Assembly: GCF_018687715.1 (NCBI RefSeq)
Contig: NC_056765.1
Coordinates: 1,860,001-1,924,000, forward strand
Origin: Carya illinoinensis
Taxonomy: Eukaryota > Streptophyta > Magnoliopsida > Fagales > Juglandaceae
DNA: 64,000 bases
Direction: 5' to 3'
Part shown: positions 1 to 10,700 of the stretch, in pieces
Layout: every line of letters starts with the position of its first letter
Numbering within the stretch: position 1 is the first letter of the stretch
The notes under the pieces: generated by a model
What the model was told of the DNA's origin: nothing
The model's input: the letters and a program-made list of their open reading frames with translations, nothing else
Databases searched by the model: none
Program-made: the position numbers and the translations under genes

Positions 1-204
1 CCATAGGAAAGACTCAGAAGATAAACAAAAGGCTCATTCCGAAACCTAATCATTAAGAATATTAGCATTGCATAACAGTTTTCGTACCCAATAACAAGCA
101 GAAAGCCTGCAATTGGGATGGCAAGCAGCTCTTGATTTAACGCGTTGAAGTTTTTAAAAGTCTTAAAAAGAGGCGTCTGATTGAAAAAGAATCTCAAAGC
201 TAAT

Positions 205-400
205 TCGGTGGATAAAAGAGATAAATTAATTAACATCAATAGATTAATGTTAGATGAATAGAAGAGATTAAAGTTAAATAAAATATTATAAAAATATTTA
301 TTTTTATTTTAAGATTTAAAAAATTGAATTATTTATTATTTTTATGCATAAGAGTTTAAGAAAGTTATAATGTTAGATGAGATGAATTGAGATATTCCAT
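205..400 (+). mobile_element. MITE-like element, family A copy 1
   Basis: An AT-rich unit of about 190 bp shares an ordered string of motifs (AAATAAAATATTAT, a TTTTAA-rich core, GAATTATTTATTAT, a TTATAATGTTAGATGAGATG end) with segments near 2195-2345 (opposite orientation) and 53085-53285. Three copies in one window in both orientations indicate a dispersed element. Ends are approximate and no target duplication was fixed. No coding capacity. Confidence 0.5.
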
Positions 401-484
401 CAATCCAAGCAATGCCTAAAGTATACAGGTGTATAAGTCATGCGTATTTTTTTGAAAAAAATGAGTTCACCTTTAAAAAAAGAG

Positions 485-660
485 TACTACTACATCCACA
501 AAAGAATTACATAAAAATAATCTCACAAACTGAAATAGTTTCATCTGATCCGTTAGATCTGCATTATAATAAAAGTAACTTTACAATCTGACGAACCGCA
601 TTAAGTCACATCAGTTTATGAAATTACTTTTGTGTAATCACTTTGTGGCTAAAGTATTTT
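485..660 (+). mobile_element. MITE, family B copy 1 (terminal inverted repeats)
   Basis: The left end, reading toward ACATAAAAATAATCTCACAA and ACTGA, is matched by the reverse complement of the right end (ACACAAAAGTAATTTCATAA then ACTGA), giving inverted arms of about 45 bp around a short core containing GTTAGATCT and ATAATAAAAGTAACTTTACA. The same arrangement recurs near 33975-34152 and 51545-51740. It is non-coding; superfamily not assigned. Confidence 0.6.
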
Positions 661-1799
661 CCTTCAAAAAATCATTTTTTTCACGTGGATTCTAGATTTA
701 CTAACATTTGTTAAAATAGAGTGTACCGAACTTGCGCATCTTAAAACTGTAAATATTATTTCTCTTAATAACATGTGTCTCAAAAAAAGATTAATGCTAC
801 ATATAGTGCTATTTGTAAAAGCCAAAGCTCTACTTTCTCATTTTGAAAAAATATATATAAATATGAGATTTACGTAAAAAAAAAAAAGTTGATATTACAT
901 GCGGTGCCATAGTCTTTATTTTTTATTTATTTTTTATAAATGTTTAGTGTTCTAAGTGGTAATATATTAGCTATCCTAAAAGGACTTGGAAGAAACCCTT
1001 TCGTGCATCTTAAGTTTTGACACTAAATTATTTTTTATTAGCCAAAGTATAAGAGATATATTAATAAAAAAAAAAAAAAAAGTGTGTCAAGCTTCCTTGT
1101 CATTCATTGATATTGTTTATATATCATGGATGTATATTCTATTGGACCAATAATATAAAAACCTTGTCACTTTTTGGTAGATCACCAGTCGTTATGTTAC
1201 TCTCAAGTGATATCACATGTATTAAGTGAATAAATATAAGATTCACGATTAATTTTTAATAATTAATTTTATTTTTTAAAATAATTATACAGTATTTATA
1301 TACTTCATAATTATATGTAATATTAATTTTCAATTACTCCTATATAAACCTTTATTAAAGTTATAAATCTTGGTCCCCATTTAGCAAACCAAAAAAATAC
1401 TCTCCTAAAAATTATCTGCTTTGAAGGTACCAATTTCGATGCTCTCAAGCTCTAAACTTGGGGGAACACATTAACCTATATATTTTGTCAAGACTTGGAA
1501 CGATTCTCACCTTTATGATCGAAATTGGGCTTAAATTGTGAGCCCAAAATGAGGATGGGCACAAACCCAGCAAACAGACAACTCAACACTAGCCCACTAA
1601 GGAGTTAACCGGCCCAAGTATATTTTCTTTGGATTTGTTTGAGAATCTGGTCGTCCTCAATCAGCACTTGCATTTCTAGTAATTTCAGCAACATATAAAT
1701 CCAAGAGCCCAAAAGAAATAAAAAAGGTGTATGCTTCGTGTCTCGTGATCGCTTAAAGATTCCATTGCCTCCGGACCTTTGAATCCAAATTCGAATGGG

Positions 1800-1965
1800 A
1801 AAATAATAGTGTTAAATACATTTATAAATTGTATAAATATTGTATAATTTTTTTAAAAAATTAGTAAAATTTACAATTAAAAAATTTAATATTTTTATAT
1901 AGATATCGTATTTACTCTTTTTTTTTTAATAATAAGTGTGTCACCTATAATTATAAATATCATTT
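1800..1965. mobile_element. MITE-like foldback, family C (probable copy)
   Basis: Arms of the type ATACATTTATAAATTGTATAA and, inverted, ATGATATTTATAATTATAGG flank an A/T-rich core with TTTTTTTAATAATAAG. The organisation matches better preserved copies near 19740-19916 and 20683-20838. Boundaries are approximate. Confidence 0.4.
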
Positions 1966-2194
1966 ATTATTAAAAAAATACTTTTAAAGGGCACCAAAAT
2001 TCAAAATACACCACAAAAATTGAAAATGCTTTTAAAGTGAACCAAAATCCAATATTAAAGCTGTATTGAATCACAATATATACATAGATAGAGATGAATA
2101 CACTTCTATTGAATGCAAGGAAATATGAAAGAAAAAAGTTTGATGGATGCAACCTTTTAGAACTTTTTGTAATCAATCCCGATGGCCAATACGT

Positions 2195-2345
2195 ATCGTC
2201 TCATCTAGTTATTATAATTTTATTAAATTTTCACATAAAATAAAATAAATAATTTAAATTTTTTTAAATAATAATAACAATACAAAAATATATTTTAATA
2301 ATATTTTATTTAATTTTTAAATTTTATCTTAACTTATCTTATTTG
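2195..2345 (-). mobile_element. MITE-like element, family A copy 2
   Basis: The reverse complement reads through the same ordered motifs as the copies near 205-400 and 53085-53285, including AAATAAAATATTATTAAAAT, AAATTATTTATT and a terminal ATAATAACTAGATGAGACG. Non-coding; ends approximate. Confidence 0.5.
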
Positions 2346-2443
2346 TAAAAATAAACGAGGTAAAATCGAATTTTAATAAGAGAAACTTGTTTTTTTACAA
2401 AAGGTTATTTATTTATTTGTATTTTTTAATGGATAATAAGTTA

Positions 2444-2592
2444 ATAATAATGTTATGTATAATTATTTTTACGTATTTTTTATATATTCTATTGATGTGA
2501 TGAAATTTAATATTTATTTTATATAAAAAAATGATATAAATAATCATATTAATATAATATATAATAAATATATAAAAATAACTGGATATAAA
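2444..2592 (+). mobile_element. MITE, family D copy 1 (terminal inverted repeats)
   Basis: The left arm, around GTATAATTATTTTTACGTAT, is the inverse of the right arm ending AATATATAAAAATAACTGGA. The core has CTATTGATGTGATGAAATTT and TTATTTTATATAAAAAAATG. A second copy with the same core order lies at 19921-20072. A GATAAGTAAATAACTAAG stretch, resembling an inverted LINE tail, follows immediately. Confidence 0.55.
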
Positions 2593-3194
2593 ATTTTTTG
2601 ATAAGTAAATAACTAAGTACTGTGTATCCATGAAATTTGGTCCACGAGATGTACAGATTTACCGATACAGTCTCTTGTTTTTTATCTGATTTTTTCAATG
2701 GTGGGCTTGACTTTTGGATGGCAAAGATTTTGGTGATGTTATCTTATTTTTGGTACATCCTTAATCAATGCCACTTGAACTCTATATATTTTATTATTTA
2801 TTACTACCTAAAGAAAACAAACAAATAAATACAAAACATATATTCCAACCATGTCAATTTCAAAATCACAAACAAAAGATATGTCACAAACCAAAGCTAT
2901 CTCCTCTACATATATTCATGCAACATCATTGTCCTAATCATAAATATATACTTTTTTATTTGAAATTCAAGAAGGTTTGATTATATATATATATTTTTGA
3001 TAAGTGGGTTGAATTATATTTTTTTAAAATAGTTTTATGTTTGAATTTCAAAGTTTTAAATGAAATAAATAGACATATGAAGAACTTAGAACATCAAGAG
3101 ATGTGATTAAATTTATTTATTTATTTTTAGAATTAAATGGCTCAAGTTGACTGAATTTTATTTTATTTATATAATATTTATGGTTGGCTCAAAT

Positions 3195-3315
3195 AAATTA
3201 ATACGAGACCCACATAAAAAAAATTAATTTTTTAATAACATATCTCATTTTTTTTTTAAATGACTACACGACATTTATGCACTTCATAATTATATATAGT
3301 ATTACTATTTTTTAT
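3195..3315. mobile_element. MITE-like fragment, family C
   Basis: The segment carries the family C signature AAAATTAATTTTTTAATAAC followed by a T-rich stretch and ATGCACTTCATAATTATATA, as near 1220-1330 and 19740-19916. It is probably a partial copy. Non-coding. Confidence 0.35.
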
Positions 3316-4379
3316 GTAATACTTATGGAATTAGCTCAAATAGTAAGTACCTTGGTTTTAATGATTTGCTCCCTCCATATATATATAATATAATTTTCAA
3401 TTTCTCTTAAAGGCAAACAATTTATACGGGCTATCGAATTTTTTTCTAAATTATCCGAAATGTATTGAAATAAATTTCTTTATGTCCCCTTAAGATTAAT
3501 TGAGATTTTATTCTCGAGCACCTTATATATATAAAAAAAAGGAGTAATATTTTGAGGTGTGTAACATTTTAATGGATGGAGCGAAATAGATTCAACAATT
3601 CGACTTAGAGAAATTAAAAAAAAAAAAAAAGAATATAAATAAGAGGAATCGTAGATGAAGAGGACAAGCGAGGGCCAAACCTTTTTGTAAAAGCAAAGAA
3701 CGAAAGATTTTATGGATTCAAAGAGGACGAGGAGCGTAAAATATGTTTGATATTCTCTCATATTCCTCAAATTTTAGATGATTCTAGAAACTTGATTATT
3801 AATATTTCCAGTTTTAAAATGGACAAGTTTTATATATTTTTTTAAAAAATTTAAATAAATTTGAGATATATAATAAAAAATTATTTATTTTAATGATAGA
3901 TCTTAATCTTTTTTTTAAAACAAAATACATAAAATTTATATATTTTAAAATTATATCTAACAACTTTGATAAAACAATAACTAGGTAGATGATAAACACG
4001 TGTACCAAGAAAAATTACTACAATTTTTAAATTTTTTTAAAATAAATAAAGCGTGATTTTACGTAATATGTTAGATTTAATTTATATTAAAAATAAATTT
4101 TATAATTTTATATATAGCATTAAATTATATTAATTTAAAATTTATTTTTATATAATTTTTTTGTAATTAAATTATTTATTGCAAAGAAATATATGACTAA
4201 AGTACAAAATAAAAAGGAAAAATATTAAAAAGATATAAAAAGAGCGAAAACATCGCAGTGGATTTGACCATTCAGGTTTGTTACCCCAAAACTCTCTCCT
4301 TTTTAAAATATATATATATATATATATTTTTTATTAAAATGTTTATTTATTTATTTGTTTTATTTTTATATATCGATCT

Positions 4380-4723
4380 CTCTGTCTTACATTTTTTCTA
4401 GTTTCATTACTCACTCCCTCTTCCATCTCTCTCTACAGTTTGTCTTTCACCGTCTCCGATGAACGTCCAATAAACCCTAATTTCGCTCTACACTCTTCAC
4501 TCTACAGGTCCCTCACTCTCTTCCATATCTGTGTAATTTTTTATATGCGTTTGTGGGTTTTGTTTTGTTGCTGTAATGTCGTGGTGATTATTTATTATTG
4601 TTGATTTTTTTTTCTTTCTTGTGGTTGGATCTTGTTTGGCTGGCTGGCTGGATGCAGAGAAAGTTGTGAGGAAAATAAATTACAAAGCGCAACAAAATAG
4701 AGGGAATCTAAGGGTTGGGATAT
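4380..4723 (+). promoter_or_regulatory. eIF4G 5' leader with probable leader intron and a tiny uORF
   Basis: The stretch is rich in CTCTCT and TTCACC, as in many plant leaders, and contains a telo-box-like AAACCCTAA at 4473-4481. A plausible leader intron runs from CTACAG|GTCCCT (donor at 4508) to GATGCAG|AGAAAG (acceptor at 4657). An upstream ATG at 4459 starts a four-codon frame (MNVQ) that stops at 4473, so if transcription begins upstream of it there is a minimal uORF. The transcription start is not visible in sequence; this is inference from motifs. Confidence 0.4.
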
Positions 4724-7700
4724 ATGTCCTACAATCAATCAAGGCCGGAGAAGAGCGAGACGACACAGTATAGGAAACCCGAGAGGCGATCCACGAGCTC
4801 CAATCAGCAGCGGGGCTCCTCCGGCGCTTACGGTAAGGGCGGCGGGCCCGCCCCTTCTCCGTCATACAATCAATCCACCAACCGCAGGTATGGTTGCTAG
4901 GGTTTGTTATTTCGAATATTTTTCGCCGTTTTATTTTATTTTTTATGTTTCAAAATTTTGTGGCTTTGTTGTGAAGTCAGGGTTTGTGGTTTTTGTTTTG
5001 TGATGTATAGAGGGATTCGGGCTGTTTATTTCGTGATTTGTGATTTTGGGTTTGATATTTCTTTTGGGGTGTGTTTTTTAGTTTCAAGAAGAATAACAAT
5101 AATGTACAAGGAGGGCAATCTAGGGCAAGCGTGTCCACTGTGAACTCATCTTCGTCGGAGTCTAGTAATCCTTCTACACCGCGTGGTACTGTTCTGCAGA
5201 ATGGTTCCCACGTACAGCCCCAATTACATGGTATGATTTAAACAAAAAAAGCCTTATCTGTTGCATTGCTTTGTGAATTTCTTTGGTGAATGTTGGTGGG
5301 TTTTCATTATAAATGAAGGAAGCTTTATTTATTTTAATGATTTGTTTAACCTGCTTAATCTGTTGACATTATCTTTCTTATGGGGCTTGTTGTTATGGGG
5401 TGTCATAGGAGCAGCATCTGATGTGCTGGTTACAAGCACAGCTGCCAAGCCACCTGAGAGTTTGGCTCCTCAGAGAATCGCCCGAGCTGTTCCGAAGGCT
5501 CCAACTTCTCAATCTGCCTCCATGAGCTCTGACTTGACAGCTCCCGCAACACCCGCAAAGTGTATGCATAGGAGCTTTGGTTATATTTCTATTATTTGTG
5601 ACTGATTAAAAGGAATATTTCTATCATTTGTGAACTTCAGTTTATCTTGACAGTGATTTATCCAAAAAAAGAAAAAGAGTTTATCTTGACAGTGATTTGG
5701 AGTCTTAGACAAATGAACTAATGACATGCATTTAATGTTTTCCTGTGGATTAGCACCCGGAGATGCGAGCAAAGCATTCCCCTTTCAGTTTGGGTCCATA
5801 AGCCCTGGTTTCATGAATGGGATGCAGGTATTTTTATGCTCTTACATCCACTAAATGCACATTCTTGATTTTTCTGTAGAATGGTGGTCGGTGTTGTTTT
5901 AAAAATCTCACTCTATGTGGTCAAATACTGTGGTCATTTTGTGTTTGTAGGTTCCTGCTCGAACTAGCTCAGCGCCCCCAAATTTGGATGAGCAGAAACG
6001 AGACCAGGTTTTTTACTTCATTTTTTCCCCCAATATCATTATGTGGACTGCTATCTATCACAAGTCTGATGCTTATTGATAGACTCTATCCCACTTTTTA
6101 TGCATCAACTCATGTAAATTTACTCGATTACTATTAAAACTTGGCATATTTTTGATTTGCTATTTCACTTGTGCATGGACAGATGGTTGATAGTGTACTT
6201 CCCGTGTTCTTGTGCTATGCCTTTTAGATTTTTACAATGAACTCTGTGATTAGTTATCAAAAGAAATTGTGCTTTGACAGTTGGTGTTTGGATAATACTA
6301 GTTATCGTTGTGGGTGGAAATTTATGGCTCGGGGCATTTATATTTGAGCAATTTAAAAAACATCTATGATTTTTTACCTGCAGGCACACCATGATTCTTT
6401 TAGATCTGTGCCTCCTCCGATGCCAGCTCCTCCTGCACCTAAGCAGTTACCGAGAAAGGATGTAGCTCCTGCAATCAAATCTAATACTGGGGAGGCTCAT
6501 TCAGTGCTCAAGGCAAGAAGGGATGCACAAGTCTCACCTGCACCGCCGGCAAGCCAACCACAGAAGCCATCTGTTCATCCTATGACTGGTATGTCCATGC
6601 AAATGCCATTTCACCAGCCAAAAGGTTCGGTGCAGTTTGGTGGCCCCAACCAACAGATTCAATCCCAGAGTATGGCAGCTGCTTCACTTCAAATTCCATT
6701 GACTGTACCTTTAGCTATGGGAAATGCACCCCAAGTGCAACAGACTATGTATGTTCCAGGTCTCCAACCCCTTTCTATGCAGACTCAAGGACTTATTCAT
6801 CAAGGCCAAGGGCTGAGTTTCACCACTCAAATGGGTCCTCAGTTGCCCCCTCAGCTGGGCAATATGGGATTCATGACTCCACAATACCCCCAGCAGCAGG
6901 GGGGGAAACTTGGTGGTCCTCGTAAAACTACAGTTAAGATTACACATCCAGACACACATGAAGAATTGAATTTTGATAAACCGGCAGATTCCTATTCAGA
7001 TGTTGGGTTATCGGGTCCTAGGTCTCACCCTAATGTGCCTCATTCCCAGCCTATTCCATCATATGGACCTACTCATCCTGTTAACTTTTATCCTCCCAAT
7101 TCTTACAACAATGCCAGTTCCATATTTTATCGGCCCCCAAGTTCTGTTCCTTTAACAAGTAGCCACTTACCGCCCAATTCTCAAGCTTCAAGATTTAATT
7201 TTCCAGTTTCCCAGGGCCCCCAAAACTTGGCATTCATGAATCCACCTGCTCATAATCCCCTACCTGTAAATAAGACGGGGACCCAAATGCATGGTGTTGC
7301 AGATCCACCAAACATGGAACAATCTCGTGATGTACATAATATGATCTCCTCTGCTCCATCGACAACGACACCAGTTACAGTTAAACCTGCTGCTGGTTCT
7401 TATATTGGAGAAAGGGCTACAGACTCATTGTTATCAAATAGTCCACGTGTTGTAAAGGTTGAATCTCCTAAACTTGTGAGGCCGTCTATGGAAGCTAGCT
7501 CATCACATCCTAAAAGAGATTCTGAGATTTGTTCAGAAATATCTTTACGGCAGCCTAAACCTAGCACTGAATCATTGGCGTTCAAGTCCTTGTCGGTGGC
7601 AACAAATCAGCCAGTGTCAGTATCAGATGCTGGTGTTCCTGAGGGGCTTGTATCCAATCACTCTACTTTGGATTCAGTTTCACCAACTGAGGAATCTGCA

Positions 7701-10700
7701 CCAGTTGTGCCCAATAATGAAGGCAGAAGAAGGGAAACCGTTGACAGGTCAAACTCTATTAAAGATCAGAAAAAGGCAGGCAAGAAAGGACTTATCCAAT
7801 CACAGCTGCAGGTACTTTTGTGCTGTATTTGCATTAACATTTTTTAATCATCCTTTCAATTTAGTTCAGCCTTTTCCTATTCTTTTGATTTGATTTTTTA
7901 TTTTTGCAAAAATTTACTACATTCTACAGGTTGGTAGCCAATATGCATCAACCTCAGATATGCCTTCTCGAGCTCTAGAGCTCAGTGCATCTTTTAATAG
8001 TGGAGTTTCAGGAGCTGTACTGGCTAAAGCGAATACTACACCTGTGACAAGTGATGTAGTTTCTTCATCTCATCAATCACCACCAACTGTTGGTGCTGCT
8101 GCTACTAATGCTTCTGAATTAAAGGTTGACAGTGTTGGAGAAGGTGTCACCAGTGTCTCATCTGAAATTTCTGGTGCTGGAATAATTGTTGATACCTCTG
8201 AAACTGTTTGTGATGCTAAACTAGATGAATCCAATTCTCAGGATGAACAATTAGCACATGAAGCTGTGGGAAAAGATGAACAAGGAGAAAGAAAATTGCC
8301 TGAAGGGCCCAAGCATATTAACAGTAGTCAGATATCTTCAGAACCTGTTTTGTTAAAATCTTCTGAGGGAAAACAATCTGGACAGGAGTCTGTTCTTAAG
8401 GAAATTACTATGAGTGATGAGGTTCTGACTTTAAAGGCTGAACAGAGGGGTCTGGATGAACCTGTGAGGTGTCATACAGGAATTGACAGGATGACTGATA
8501 ATCTAGAAATTTTGAACTCCAAGGTTTTGGGTTCCACAGTTGGTGGAAGTCCTAATGGTGAGAAGATCTCAACTTTGGATTCCTCGTCAAGCAGAAGCAA
8601 TAGCTTGGGCAGTAGTGAAATTGCTATGGTATCTGGGATATCAGATCAGCAGTCTGCTCCCATTATGACACCTGATCTTGCAGAAGCTACTTCAAAACAT
8701 GGAGGGGAAGGTGCGGAGGACATTGGTGGTTTGATCTCTTCTGCAGCATCAGGTTCCAAGGATAAACCTGTCCTTGATCTGAACAGGGCAAAGAGTACTG
8801 CAAAAGGAAAGAAGAAGATAAAAGAAATTCTTCGAAAAGCTGATGCTGCTGGGTCAATTTCTGATCTTTATAATGCATATAAGGGTCCAGAGGAAAAAAA
8901 AGAAACTGTTGTGTCTACAGAATGTACTGAGAGTACTTCTAATGTGCATGTGAAGGAGGCACCTGCTGATGCTGTTGAACTAGATGCCATATTGAGTGAA
9001 AAGAGAGGACTGGTTGAAGCTGAACCTGATGATTGGGAAGATGCTGCTGACATATCTACCCCAAAATTAGAAGTCTCAGATGATGGACTACAGATCCATG
9101 GAAGAGTGGATAATTATGACAATGATGGAGATGGAATTACAGCCAAAAGGTATTCCAGAGATTTCCTTATTAAATTTTCGGAGCAATGCATTGATCTTCC
9201 AGAAGATTTTGTGATTTCAGCAGATATAGCAGAGGCTGTGATGAGTGCTAATTTTAATAGCTCTCATCTTGTTGAGCGCGATTCATACCCTAGTCCTGGA
9301 AGAATAATAGATAGAGCGAGTGGGGGATCTCGAACAGACCGCCGTAGTAGTGGCATGGTCGAGGAAGACAAGTGGAGCAGACTACCTGGTAATTTTGGTT
9401 CCGGGCGGGATGTGCGTCAGGATCCTGGTTATGGAGGTAATGCAGGTTTTAGGCCTGGCTCAGGTGGCAATTATGGTGTTCTCAGGAACCCACGTGGACA
9501 GACACCTATGCAGTATGCTGGAGGAGTCTTCCTTGGGCCATCCATGGGTCCTCAGGGAGGAATGCCTAGAAATAATCCTGATGCTGACAGGTGGTTGCGT
9601 GGTACTAATATTCAACAAAAAGGTTTAATTCCTTCCCCTCAGACTCCATTACTGATGATGCACAAAACTGAGAAGAAATATAAAGTAGGTAATGTGACAG
9701 ATGAGGAACAGGCAAAGCAAAGGCAATTGAAAGCTATTTTAAACAAGCTTACTCCTCAGAACTTCGAGAAACTTTTTGAGCAAGTAAAAGCGGTTAAAAT
9801 TGACAATGCAACCACTCTTACTGGCGTCATCTCACAGATATTTGACAAAGCTTTAATGGAGCCCACTTTCTGTGAGATGTATGCCGATTTCTGTTGTCGT
9901 CTGGCTGTGGATTTGCCTGATTTCAACAATGAAGAAAATGAGAAGATAACTTTTAAGAGATTGCTTCTGAATAAGTGCCAGGAGGAATTTGAGAGAGGGG
10001 TAAGAGAGCAAGAAGAAGCTAATAAAGCTGATGAAGAGGGTGACATCAAGCAGTCTGCAGAGGAAAGAGAAGAGAAGAGAGTTAAGGCTCGGAGACGAAT
10101 GTTGGGTAATATTAGATTAATTGGGGAGTTGTACAAGAAGAAAATGTTAACTGAGCGAATAATGCACCAATGCATCATCAAGTTGCTGGGCCAGTATCAG
10201 AATCCTGATGAAGAAGATGTTGAAGCTTTATGCAAATTGATGAGTACCATTGGAGATATGATCGATCATCCCAAAGCTAAGGAGCATATGGACGCATATT
10301 TTGAGCGAATGAAGTTGTTATCTACTGATATGAACTTATCTTCTAGGGTCAGGTTCATGTTGAAGGATGCATTGGATTTGAGAAAGAATAAATGGCAACA
10401 GAGAAGGAAAGTTGAAGGGCCAAAAAAGATTGAGGAATTGCACAGGGATGCTGCTCAAGAACGGCAGGCACAATCCAACAGGTTGAGCCGTGGGTTAAGC
10501 ATGAACCAGTCAGTCAGGAGAACACCTATGGATTTCGGTCCAAGAGGGTCATCAATGTTGTCTTCCCCAAATAGCCAGATGGGTGGTTTCCGTGGAGTTT
10601 CTACTCCGGTTCGTGGGTTTGGCAATCAGGATATTCGGTTGGAGGAAAGACAGCCTTATGAGGCTAGGATGTTGTCAGCTTCCTTGCCTCAGAGGCCAAT

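Larger units (their letters stand above)
1..4430. other. AT-rich intergenic region, no gene seen
   Basis: No reading frame here resembles a protein I know; the longest open stretches are short, AT-biased and without domains. The region holds several MITE-like foldback elements, listed separately, plus simple A/T runs. A segment near 1500-1640 rich in GGGCTTA, GCCCAA and GGCCCAAG has the look of plant promoter or LTR sequence, but no gene follows it. The last 100 bases merge into the pyrimidine-rich leader of the eIF4G gene. Confidence 0.7.
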
